Source: a virus
Virus record (IMG/VR): IMGVR_UViG_3300007734_000738
Location: 1-61,230 of that record
Length of the DNA: 61,230 bases
Strand: one strand, 5' to 3'
Of this stretch, positions 43,021 to 49,652 are shown in pieces. A program made the position numbers and the translations under genes. Every line of letters starts with the position of its first letter. The first letter of the stretch is position 1. Below the pieces are notes generated by a model. It was not told the origin of the DNA and searched no databases. It saw only the letters and a list, made by a program, of their open reading frames with translations.

Positions 43021-43293
43021 CTAGACAACCGTAAAGTGTTCATCGATCAATTCGATCGAATTCAGTACCAACACGGTTTGTTGCATCTCCTGCAACTCCT
43101 GGTGTCGTCTGCGCTGCGCCGGCGAGACTTTCCCGTACCGGGCTTTCAGTTCGACCCAAATCACCCATCCCCTAGGGAGGAGCACGAGACGATCGGGCAT
43201 CCCAATCAGACCTGGCGAGGTGATCTTGATGCACAAACCCCCGAGCGTACGCACGCGTTGCACGAGGTAGCGTTCGATCGCGGACTCTCTCAT
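43021..43293 (-). CDS. VRR-NUC domain nuclease (90 aa)
   Basis: Order of motifs: ESAIERYLVQRVRTLGGLCI, GMPDRLVLLPRGWVIWVELK with the PD and ExK active-site elements (D34; E48, K50), then QRRRHQELQ. This is the minimal phage VRR-NUC nuclease that acts on branched DNA. It overlaps the gene before it by 4 bp and sits between replication genes. Confidence 0.9.
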   Translation of the reverse strand: MRESAIERYLVQRVRTLGGLCIKITSPGLIGMPDRLVLLPRGWVIWVELKARYGKVSPAQRRRHQELQEMQQTVLVLNSIELIDEHFTVV

Positions 43294-43487
43294 GGTAATC
43301 CCACCATCGGCGCCACAACAGGAATCAACCGTGTGGCGCCCGTCTCTTGATCAAACTGCAGGGTATAGGCCCGCCCCTTCTCAATGCGAGGATGCGGTGT
43401 TTTGAAAGTAAGTTTGAATCCCCCCTTCGTGGTCAACGTGCTGAGTGACCCGGTGAAGTGCCCGACGAACAGTTCCCTCGTGATCAT
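43290..43487 (-). CDS. Small beta-rich hypothetical protein (65 aa)
   Basis: ATG 43487 has AAGGAGTGTACGT upstream. The product MITRELFVGHFTGSLSTLTT, GGFKLTFKTPHPRIEKGRAY continues with short strands. No family is recognised. It overlaps the VRR-NUC start by 4 bp. Confidence 0.65.
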   Translation of the reverse strand: MITRELFVGHFTGSLSTLTTKGGFKLTFKTPHPRIEKGRAYTLQFDQETGATRLIPVVAPMVGLP

Positions 43488-43585
43488 ACGTACACTCCTT
43501 GGTTGTTCGATAAACGCATATTGCACCACGACGCCGAATGCCGCGAGTTCCGATCGATGGTCAACTGGATCGAATCAACGATATC

Positions 43586-43966
43586 TCATAGCCCGGCGGC
43601 TTTCAAACAGAATCGTTGCCACCAGTTCTTCGGTACGAGATGTCGAAGCGTACACTCGCTCACCATCATAATGCGTGGAGATATCTGAGACGAATGCAAC
43701 GCAAGTAAATGTTTCGTCTGCGCCTCGTGCGCACGAAGCAATTCAAGCGCCATGATGGCGTACAAATTGCCATCCCCTATGGGAACTTTCTCGTAGCGTT
43801 CGGCGTACCGCACCGACGTCCACACCGCACTCACGATCGGGCTGTGTAGTCGTGCGGCATGCAATCTCCCTTTGGCATCTTCGCCCAGGTCGAACATGTT
43901 GTTGAACGGCGCGGGACTTCGCTCTAAAATGCGTTTCAGTTCACCCTCACTATTCGGCCAACTCAT
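43586..43966 (-). CDS. Hypothetical protein (126 aa)
   Basis: ATG 43966 overlaps the DNA polymerase stop by 4 bp and has GGGGGTGAC upstream. The helical product includes MSWPNSEGELKRILERSPAP and EKVPIGDGNLYAIMALELLR. No family is recognised. It is encoded with the polymerase and may be a replication accessory, from location only. Confidence 0.6.
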   Translation of the reverse strand: MSWPNSEGELKRILERSPAPFNNMFDLGEDAKGRLHAARLHSPIVSAVWTSVRYAERYEKVPIGDGNLYAIMALELLRAHEAQTKHLLALHSSQISPRIMMVSECTLRHLVPKNWWQRFCLKAAGL

Positions 43967-44767
43967 AGTGTCACCCCCAAATCGTGTAACATTGATTCGG
44001 CCTCCTTGATGTACCATTCACGATTCAGATCGTCTGGAATCAACAACGGAAGCGTCATCAGTGGTTTGGCTCCCTCACTTTTGGGTACCGTATACCCATT
44101 GTTCTTCACGGTGAAGATCTCGGTCGAATCGGTGTAGTACCATCGAATCACTTTGCCGATCGGTTCGTCTCGATAGAGTGCCCCGCCCGTGATGCTGCGA
44201 ATACAGACGAACTCCCGTATGTCCTCGCAACACGCAATCGTGCCGCGGATCGAGGCCCCGAGTGTCAGATAATCGATGACCGCCCGCGAACAGATCGTCG
44301 CCACCGGATTCTTCTGCAAGGGTAACCCCTTCCCATAGACACCCTTCGTTTTCACATCCCCGTTCGTCAAGATTGCCACATAATTATTGACATCACGCGA
44401 GTAGAGTCCCTGGTAGTCCGTGCGTTCGGTCTCGAACCCGGTGGTGGTCTCCCATTCCTTCACCACGGCGAGCGCGTCGTCAACGGAACTCTGGTGGCAG
44501 CGGACGGTCACCCCATCGGTATTGGCCGAGACGACGGTGCAGTCAAGCACCTCCGAGAGCGACTCGATCAGCATGAGGAGTGCGAGTTGTCCCGTGAGGG
44601 TGACTTGCACCATCAACCCCGGCGCGTAGAGGACCGAGAACCGCGACCCGAGTTTACCGAAAGGAACCGTTAATCTGGATCTTACAACCCTCGTTAACCA
44701 CACTGACCCTTATCAGTTCGGACTCCAATTTAGCGAGTGTGCGCTTTAATGAATCGAGATCGGGCAT
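43963..44767 (-). CDS. Family B DNA polymerase, C-terminal piece with a frame break
   Basis: ATG 44767 has GAGGAGGGAGTCC upstream. Residues 1-35 (MPDLDSLKRTLAKLESELIR, then KIQINGSF) stop at TAA 44654, but FGKLGSRFSVLYAPGL continues in the +1 frame to 43963. Joined, they give motif B (KIQINGSFGKLGSRFS) and motif C (SANTDGVTV). The break is at TCC TTT C (44665-44659): one extra T, or a +1 slip of the Phe tRNA from UUU to UUC. This fragment holds the finger, palm half and thumb. Confidence 0.85.
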
Positions 44768-45425
44768 GGACTCCCTCCTCTATGGTTTTGAAATAACCGA
44801 CATAATGTCGTATTCCTCTAATTGTGCAACGAACGATATAACCGCGCCCATCAGCATGCGGGCACACCCCGCGTTGTTTTGTCTTCGCGTTGTTCCAGAC
44901 CACTTGGTCTTTGGGTACCAATAATGAAACGGCATGCTTCCGATTGTGGGCGAATAGCGTGGCAAATTGAGTGCGAGCAGTGATCGCTTCATCTTTCGTC
45001 AGATAACGGCCAAGACGGTACCGAATGCCGAGATAACAGAAACGAGCCTCCCATTGCGCAGTGGCGATTTTCACTACCCCTACATTTCCAGACGTGTTGG
45101 TCTTTAACAATCTGCGGTTTACGCACTGGTCGCTTCTTGTCGCCCACACACAATTGGATTTGCAGTATCCGGCGTTATTGTTTTTTCGTTCAATGGTCCA
45201 GTCAGACCCAGGTCGAATGCCCATATCTTTGGCAAAATGCCGGAAGTGATGCCATACCGGATCCACTTTGATTCCTCGTCCTCCATAATTTTTATAGACA
45301 GGCGTGAGTGGGTTGTAGCACCGAGCCATCATAGACGCCCACACCGAATAGATCGGATGGGCGCGGCATCGATAGCCGTCAACGAGTTGTCTACGCGGGT
45401 GATAGGTGCGATTGTGTTTTCTCAT
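44730..45425 (-). CDS. HNH/AP2-type homing endonuclease splitting the polymerase gene (231 aa)
   Basis: An HNH-type domain (SVWASMMARCYNPLTPVYKN, YGGRGIKVDP, RPGSDWTIERKNNNAGYCKS, NCVWATRSDQCVNRR) is followed by two AP2-like DNA-binding segments (GVVKIATAQWEARFCYLGIR and GVCPHADGRGYIVRCTIRGI). The start is uncertain; MRKHNRTYHP at 45425 is preferred. Both ends overlap polymerase coding in other frames (45391-45425 and 44730-44767), leaving no room for a group I intron. It is therefore an endonuclease gene inserted directly between polymerase halves. Confidence 0.88.
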   Translation of the reverse strand: MRKHNRTYHPRRQLVDGYRCRAHPIYSVWASMMARCYNPLTPVYKNYGGRGIKVDPVWHHFRHFAKDMGIRPGSDWTIERKNNNAGYCKSNCVWATRSDQCVNRRLLKTNTSGNVGVVKIATAQWEARFCYLGIRYRLGRYLTKDEAITARTQFATLFAHNRKHAVSLLVPKDQVVWNNAKTKQRGVCPHADGRGYIVRCTIRGIRHYVGYFKTIEEGVHARSRFIKAHTR

Positions 45426-46506
45426 TTTCCAAATTATATATTTCTTTTTTGATATTTGCAATCTCTTTTTTGAGTTCACTTGCCCGTCGTTTTGCCTTGA
45501 CTCGCTGGTTGAATAAATCCCGGTATACCTGCAAAAATGATGGACCAATGTGAGGAGGGCGCAATTCTTGGTTGAGAATAATCATTGGATAGTACGACGT
45601 CACGTCGAAATCCATCAACACATAGTCGTCGGTCGCCTCGACCACCTGGCATTCTTCTGTCGAATGCAATCCCCCAATGCCCATTTTGAACGTGGCGGTC
45701 CCTGTCGTGAGTGTTTTATTCGCGAGCGCTTTCGGCATAAGGACTGATCCTTTGTCGTTCACGACGAACTCGGACTGCCGAACCGCATCGAGGACATCGA
45801 ATCGGCGAAACGTCATCCAGTCTGGGATCGTATACTGGTATTTATTACCCGCAAGATCACCAGGTTTGAACACCCGTTCGCCCACAATCTTTTCACACTC
45901 GCTGCGAATCACAGCCTCGGCCACCTGGGCATCGGACTTGCTCCGGAGATCGATGCCGTAGGTCGCCGACATCTGTTCACGCAATTCGAGTTGTACCTTC
46001 AACGAGCGATAGAGATCGGTCGTCGTCTCTAAGTCGTTCGAACAATACTCCGTAAGAATCGCGATCTGCTCCGGCGTGACGTGGGTGTCGTGCTGAATGG
46101 GCAATTCCTGAATGAACCGCGAGTGCATCCTGCCGCCATAGAGTTTCAGACTGCCCGCCATCGGCGCCACGTCCATCAGGTCGACGTGATCGAGCCCCGT
46201 CGGGTTCAACTTCACGTTGAATTCTTTCTCGAAGTGCCACGGTTTCAGATGATGCACAATGATCCGGTTGCTGGCCTTCTTGATCTCCTCCGCCGTGGCG
46301 CCCTTCAATGCGAGCATCAGGATAGGGATGTCATACCCCTGGCCGTTAAACGTGATCAACCGATGTTCTCGGATGACCTTCCGAAGCGCCGGTAGATCCA
46401 TCGGATGTTCGAACTTGAATTCTTCGCGCGTCTCAACATTCCGGAAATAAAACAGGGTCCAATTCCAGAAGACTTCACTGTCAAAGACGAGGACCGGTCG
46501 AGTCAT
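45391..46506 (-). CDS. Family B DNA polymerase, N-terminal piece (371 aa)
   Basis: ATG 46506 overlaps the upstream stop (ATGA). It contains the 3'-5' exonuclease motifs FDSEV (D9, E11), ITFNGQGYD (N54, D59) and YCSND (Y154, D158), and polymerase motif A DFDVTSYYP (299-307). It ends after a Lys/Glu coiled coil (RVKAKRRASELKKEIANIKK) at the junction with the endonuclease gene. The missing palm motifs are on the downstream piece. Both pieces have their own start signals, so an active two-chain polymerase is possible. Confidence 0.9.
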   Translation of the reverse strand: MTRPVLVFDSEVFWNWTLFYFRNVETREEFKFEHPMDLPALRKVIREHRLITFNGQGYDIPILMLALKGATAEEIKKASNRIIVHHLKPWHFEKEFNVKLNPTGLDHVDLMDVAPMAGSLKLYGGRMHSRFIQELPIQHDTHVTPEQIAILTEYCSNDLETTTDLYRSLKVQLELREQMSATYGIDLRSKSDAQVAEAVIRSECEKIVGERVFKPGDLAGNKYQYTIPDWMTFRRFDVLDAVRQSEFVVNDKGSVLMPKALANKTLTTGTATFKMGIGGLHSTEECQVVEATDDYVLMDFDVTSYYPMIILNQELRPPHIGPSFLQVYRDLFNQRVKAKRRASELKKEIANIKKEIYNLENEKTQSHLSPA

Positions 46507-46895
46507 CGGAATCGCGCCCATTGGCTGAGTAACCATGGCGACATACGTTCGGTCAGGTGATGATCTGCGAGATACACCGTATCCTTACTAGCTCCTCGTA
46601 CACCCGGGTCATGGTGCAGATTCCCTCGTTCGGTTGCGACGGATGCGGCATACACGAGAATCGAACCGTTCTCTTCTTTGCCAACATAGACCTGTTGACC
46701 CCATGAAACTGTGCGCACACGCAGTTTCATTCCCTCAACGACTGAGGTGAAAATTGTTCGGACAATCTGATCAACGTTACGTCGTGTGTCGCACCAGATC
46801 ACTACCGTGGCGTGTTCCTTCGTGACGACACGCAAGGCTTCCTGTACCATGCGTGTCGTGCGGCCGGTGCCTCGGAGATGTTTGAACGGATCCAC
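46503..46895 (-). CDS. P-loop ATPase-like protein (130 aa)
   Basis: GTG 46895 with GGAGCACTGAG upstream is the likely start. HLRGTGRTTRMVQEALR is a Walker A-like loop (GTGRTT), and VVIWCDTRRNVDQIVRTIF looks like the following strand. This small NTPase-like form (no clear Walker B) is seen in phage replication modules. Function is unassigned. Confidence 0.6.
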   Translation of the reverse strand: MDPFKHLRGTGRTTRMVQEALRVVTKEHATVVIWCDTRRNVDQIVRTIFTSVVEGMKLRVRTVSWGQQVYVGKEENGSILVYAASVATERGNLHHDPGVRGASKDTVYLADHHLTERMSPWLLSQWARFR

Positions 46896-46896
46896 C

Positions 46897-47532
46897 TCAG
46901 TGCTCCTGCCCGTTCTTACTGATCTCGACATCCTCCGACACGAGTTCAACCTTCGGCCACGCCGGCTGCGGCGCGTACGGCATTTTCCGCACGAGCACCG
47001 AGATCGTCTCATGTGCCTGCGCATTGTACTGTTGCTGCTGGAACAGTGCCTGCTCCAGCATTTGTACTTCGAGACGTTTCTCCTGGAGGGTCTTCGCCAG
47101 ATGGCGATTCTCGCTGGTGAGCGAGATCATCGCCGCGGTCTGATTGCTGAGTCCCTCACGGAGATCGTAAATCTCTCGTTCCGAATCCGCGATCGTGACC
47201 GCGTGCTTCTTCATGGGATGTCCTTCCTCCTGACTCCGGTCGTGTTCGGCCGGTTGGTCCGGATTCTTCGGAATGATAAATGTGCGCGACTGGTTCTTCT
47301 TGAGTTTCGCCATGAGCATCTTCACGATGTCGGCGGCATTATAGCCGGCTCGCCACGCGCCGTCAAGTGCTAAAATGATGACGTCGATCCATTCTTCGAG
47401 ATCGGTCGGCTTGGCGAAGAGTTCGTCCAGTTCTTTCCGAATGTGATTGACCGGCCGCGTGGAGAAGGCTCCCTCACCGAACGTCTTTTGGCTCCATCGA
47501 ATGTGCTCTCGGATGTAGGTACGTAAATTCAT
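46897..47532 (-). CDS. MazZ/DUF550-like dNTP pyrophosphohydrolase with a C-terminal coiled coil (211 aa)
   Basis: The N-terminal 95 residues match the DUF550 pattern (VNHIRKELDELFAKPTDLEE, EWIDVIILALDGAWRAGYNA, then ADIVKMLMAKLKKNQSR). This family includes dATP/dGTP diphosphohydrolases of the MazG superfamily. It is followed by an unrelated 90-residue coiled coil (ENRHLAKTLQEKRLEVQMLE and onward), so the protein may be a two-part fusion. It may balance or clean the nucleotide pool during replication. Confidence 0.8.
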   Translation of the reverse strand: MNLRTYIREHIRWSQKTFGEGAFSTRPVNHIRKELDELFAKPTDLEEWIDVIILALDGAWRAGYNAADIVKMLMAKLKKNQSRTFIIPKNPDQPAEHDRSQEEGHPMKKHAVTIADSEREIYDLREGLSNQTAAMISLTSENRHLAKTLQEKRLEVQMLEQALFQQQQYNAQAHETISVLVRKMPYAPQPAWPKVELVSEDVEISKNGQEH

Positions 47533-47726
47533 AGCGCCTCAAATCCTTCTGTGTCAGGTTTACAAACATGACGCGCACGTTCTTCAGTGTAGAGACAACT
47601 GGTCCCATCGTTGAACGCCTCCCAATGCAGATCGTCTTCTCCGCACCGATTGCAGGTGATCAGTTTCGCGGTGGGACATTCCCATTCCGCATCATCATGA
47701 AATAACGCGTCAGCCATCTCACCCAT
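47529..47726 (-). CDS. Small zinc-binding phage protein (65 aa)
   Basis: ATG 47726 has GGAGAGGTGTT upstream. CNRCGEDDLHWEAFNDGT and a later HVCKPDT fit a CxxC...H.C metal-binding knuckle that I have seen in many small phage proteins. Start at 47717 is an alternative. Function unknown. It overlaps the DUF550 gene by 4 bp. Confidence 0.7.
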   Translation of the reverse strand: MGEMADALFHDDAEWECPTAKLITCNRCGEDDLHWEAFNDGTSCLYTEERARHVCKPDTEGFEAL

Positions 47727-47763
47727 ACAACACCTCTCCTTATTGGCTCGGGTGCGGTCTTGC

Positions 47764-47871
47764 TCACGCTGTAGTTAGCTCGTACGGTTCGCGAAACCCC
47801 CGGCTTGTAGGGGTCACTTCATGCGTCCGACCTTGTTGCGCTTTTTCCCGACCGCCCCGTGCTCTCGGCAT
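47764..47871 (-). CDS. Very small basic protein (35 aa)
   Basis: ATG 47871 follows TTGGGGGACT. The product is MPRARGGREKAQQGRTHEVT plus 15 residues ending FREPYELTTA. The basic, Gly/Arg-rich start and the even codon use suggest a genuine small gene, but without a recognised family. Confidence 0.45.
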   Translation of the reverse strand: MPRARGGREKAQQGRTHEVTPTSRGFREPYELTTA

Positions 47872-48016
47872 AGTCCCCCAATTGCTGACGGGTTTGAACC
47901 GCCACCGAAAGTTACCGCGCTGGGTTTGACCCGAGCCTCTAGAGGGTTACGGAGGACGCATCTGCAGGTGTGGGGCTCTTAACCTTACCTCCGGGGGATG
48001 CGTCCTCCGAGGTCGC
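47872..48016 (-). other. Structured non-coding stretch upstream of a small gene
   Basis: On the leftward transcript a perfect 12-bp stem (48008-47997 with 47962-47951) encloses a 34-nt loop with an inner AGGT/ACCT pairing. It is followed by a 7-bp hairpin around GGGTCAAACCC and a GGCGGTTCAAACCCGTC arm. No long frame is present. It does not match a ribozyme class or a complete tRNA that I can recognise, but the stem density is far above background. Confidence 0.5.
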
Positions 48017-48412
48017 CTATTCGACGACCAGCGGTCCGAGGAGTTTGAACTCCAATGCTTCGAGTCCCTTTTCACCATCCCCAAACGAGGTCAACGTGAT
48101 CGGTGCCACGTTGACCTCCTGGGTCTGTTCACAGTAGGCTTCCCATTCCTTCGCAAACTCCTTGTAGGCCGGCGTGTTCTCCCCGAGTTGCCATCCTACC
48201 GAAATCGTATTTGCTTCGTCGGTGAACTGCTCGCTGCCATACTTTTGCACCAATTCAATTCGATGTTCTTCGATCGGCGTAAACGCCTTTTCCAAGGCGT
48301 CGTGGAGACGTGCAATCTTGAACTTCGCCGTCATCGGGATCTCTCGCTTGCCACCCATCAGCATGTTGGCGCCACGATAGCCGCAATGAATTTGTCCGTA
48401 GGTGAGGATCAT
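48017..48412 (-). CDS. Hypothetical protein (131 aa)
   Basis: ATG 48412 overlaps the preceding stop by 4 bp. The product is acidic and mixed alpha/beta with KIARLHDALEKAFTPIEEHR, EFAKEWEAYCEQTQEVNVAP and a GLEALEFKLLGPLVVE end. No family is recognised. Other starts (48361, 48334) are possible but lack better signals. Confidence 0.65.
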   Translation of the reverse strand: MILTYGQIHCGYRGANMLMGGKREIPMTAKFKIARLHDALEKAFTPIEEHRIELVQKYGSEQFTDEANTISVGWQLGENTPAYKEFAKEWEAYCEQTQEVNVAPITLTSFGDGEKGLEALEFKLLGPLVVE

Positions 48413-48591
48413 ATTAAGTCGTCTCCTTCTTTCGTGTAGTGAGATTTAGGTGCCACATAGACCGCCGATCCCATGGTGCCGTCTGCGTACCGAAGAATAC
48501 AGAGAAAATGTTCCTCCAATTCCTCAATCGCGATCGGCCATCGGTGTGTCTCTCGCAGTGCCGGATCGACGGCTATGAGTTTGATCTGCAT
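48409..48591 (-). CDS. Small hypothetical protein (60 aa)
   Basis: I chose ATG 48591, 4 bp after the TAA that ends the read-through tail of the RyR gene. The product (MQIKLIAVDPALRETHRWPI, HFLCILRYADGTMGSAVYVA) is beta-rich. No family is recognised. The lack of a good binding site suggests coupling to upstream translation. Confidence 0.6.
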   Translation of the reverse strand: MQIKLIAVDPALRETHRWPIAIEELEEHFLCILRYADGTMGSAVYVAPKSHYTKEGDDLI

Positions 48592-48595
48592 GGTC

Positions 48596-48685
48596 TTACT
48601 CTGCGGTTGCCAGATCCGTGGTCGGCGCTTCGACGACGGGCGCTTCGACGACGGGCGCTTCGACGACGGGCGCTTCGACGGCATC
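48596..48685 (-). other. In-frame VEAP-repeat extension beyond the UAG of the RyR gene
   Basis: After the UAG the frame reads DAVEAPVVEAPVVEAPVVEA and then PTTDLATAE, ending TAA 48596, 4 bp before the next ATG. The tight packing to the next gene suggests this was the original C-terminus. The repeats arise from four near copies of GTCGTCGAAGCGCCC. The UAG may be a recent nonsense change or a read-through site. Confidence 0.6.
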
Positions 48686-48750
48686 CTACTCGACGGCCGG
48701 GGGCTCAACCTCCTGTGCCGGCACACCGGCGTCGAGTAGGATGCCGTCGA
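48675..48750. repeat. 21-bp perfect inverted repeat containing the UAG
   Basis: TCGACGGCATCCTACTCGACG (shown as 48675-48695; 21 bases) pairs exactly with 48730-48750, with a 34-base loop. The left arm on the + strand carries the stop codon as its complement, and the right arm encodes DGILLDA in the same protein frame. A hairpin of this length in mRNA is strong. Confidence 0.85.
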
Positions 48751-49192
48751 TTGGGGCCTCGATCGGCGTCGCCGAAATCTCCGGTGCGGTCTCAACGACC
48801 GAGGGGAGGCCCAGCGCACAGGGACCAGCACACAGGTCGTAGCGGTCTTGAATCGCCACCAATCCGCGCACGATCCCGATCGAGATCGCGTAGGCGTCTT
48901 GCTGTGACGCGGTCAGATCTTCAAAGGGCGCGAGATTGGGATGGCGTTTCCCGACGACATCCAACTCTCCGTACTGCCACCCTTCCAGGTGGATCATCTC
49001 GCTCATCCAGGCGTTGTGGAGCGACTTGGGCGTCGACGCCGGTTCGGCGAGCAGGACGTTGACCAGAAACACCGACAACTTTCGTTGCCGATCTGTCAGG
49101 TCGTCCCAGTGCACACCCGGATTGCCGATTTGTTCCGCGTGTGCGGCCATTGCTTCTCTGCAGACCTGTGCCATATGTCGTACCTTAATCAT
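48686..49192 (-). CDS. RyR-domain protein (168 aa) with an in-frame UAG before a repeat tail
   Basis: ATG 49192 has AAGGAGATGCACAC. The RyR-type pattern is IHLEGWQYGELDVVGKRHPN followed by LAPFEDLTASQQDAYAISI. The C-terminal region is a Pro/Glu/Val-rich tail (PIDGILLDAGVPAQEVEPPA) that ends in UAG at 48688-48686. The same frame then stays open for 29 more codons of VEAP repeats (see 48596-48685). The RyR fold here is known in phages but its role is not. Confidence 0.75.
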   Translation of the reverse strand: MIKVRHMAQVCREAMAAHAEQIGNPGVHWDDLTDRQRKLSVFLVNVLLAEPASTPKSLHNAWMSEMIHLEGWQYGELDVVGKRHPNLAPFEDLTASQQDAYAISIGIVRGLVAIQDRYDLCAGPCALGLPSVVETAPEISATPIEAPIDGILLDAGVPAQEVEPPAVE

Positions 49193-49269
49193 GTGTGCAT
49201 CTCCTTGTTGGTTGGTGGAGCCGGCGGAGTCCAACCGCTCTTCTCCGTCCTGTCACGGGGATCGCCCAT
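49189..49269 (-). CDS. Possible tiny protein (26 aa)
   Basis: ATG 49269 gives MGDPRDRTEKSGWTPPAPPT plus six residues, overlapping the RyR start by 4 bp. There is no clear binding site. It is listed because of the ATGA overlap and because it fills the gap after the Acb2-like gene; it could be a chance frame. Confidence 0.3.
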   Translation of the reverse strand: MGDPRDRTEKSGWTPPAPPTNKEMHT

Positions 49270-49316
49270 GATCCAGTTGACGGAGCGTGCTCGCGTTACA
49301 CGAATGGCCCCGTGAA

Positions 49317-49540
49317 TTAAAAGGACTCGGGCTTCGCGATGCTGCGCGTCAACCCCATGAATCCCGTCTGCAAATTCGTCGCGCCGAGTGAGACCCAACG
49401 CTTGTCGGTGTCTGGTAACAGCTTCAACTCCCCACCAAGCTTCCCACTTCAGCGCCGAGCATCTTGATCGTGTTCATGATCGCGATTTCATGCTCGGTGA
49501 GTTCGCGATAACCCTTGATCTTCCGATGCTGGTTGTCCAC
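49317..49540 (-). pseudogene. Acb2/Tad1-like anti-CBASS or anti-Thoeris protein with a single-base frame break
   Basis: GTG 49540 (GGAGGACGTT upstream) reads VDNQHRKIKGYRELTEHEIA, IMNTIKMLGAEVGSLVGS and stops at TGA 49424. The -1 frame continues with ELKLLPDTDKRWVSLGATNL, QTGFMGLTRSIAKPESF to TAA 49317. The joined protein has the family pattern QHRxIxGYRxLTxxEI...WxxxGxTxLQxGFMxLxRxIAxPxxF. Acb2 proteins sponge cyclic nucleotides to block CBASS signalling. The break is in a GGGG run (GTG GGG AGT TGA); one missing G restores the frame. Confidence 0.75.
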
Positions 49541-49559
49541 AACGTCCTCCTTGAATAGT

Positions 49560-49645
49560 GGGATGCGCGAGCCCCTTGATGACGTGACCACCTCGGTGTA
49601 TGCCGAGGATCACGGCGGAGTCGCCGCCACCACTCCACGCATCCC
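49560..49645 (-). other. Structured intergenic RNA upstream of the Acb2-like gene
   Basis: On the leftward transcript an 8-bp outer stem (49645-49638 with 49567-49560) closes a multi-branch. This holds GGCGG/CCGCC (or GGAGT/ACTCC as an alternative) and a long hairpin GTGA..CCTCGG/CCGAGG..TCAC (49613-49584). The 86-nt element fills the gap between the ssDNA-binding gene and the Acb2-like gene. No known class was recognised. Confidence 0.6.
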
Positions 49646-49652
49646 GGTTTCT

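Noticed and set aside
44730-45425. A group I intron carrying the polymerase HNH gene
   Set aside because: The endonuclease frame overlaps polymerase coding at both ends, leaving no space for the conserved intron core, and no P7-like sequence was seen.
39131-47532. A 2-aminoadenine (Z) genome pathway
   Set aside because: MazZ-like genes are present, but there is no PurZ-like adenylosuccinate synthetase and no DatZ-like HD-domain gene in the window.
47886-47902. A tRNA on the leftward strand, from the GGTTCAAACC T-arm-like sequence
   Set aside because: No matching acceptor stem or D-arm was found at the right distance, and the anticodon arm is absent.
47941-47962. A third hammerhead ribozyme sharing GTAACCCTCT
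   Set aside because: CUGANGA and GAA core elements are missing in both strands around this site.
48609-48680. A tandem-repeat gene array at GCTTCGACGACGGGC repeats
   Set aside because: The repeats are the coding sequence of the VEAP tail (15 bp = five codons), not a separate element.
48596-49192. Reassignment of UAG as a sense codon in this phage
   Set aside because: Several well-supported genes end in UAG (for example 5574, 27311-36769, the VRR-NUC gene at 43021), so the standard code holds.
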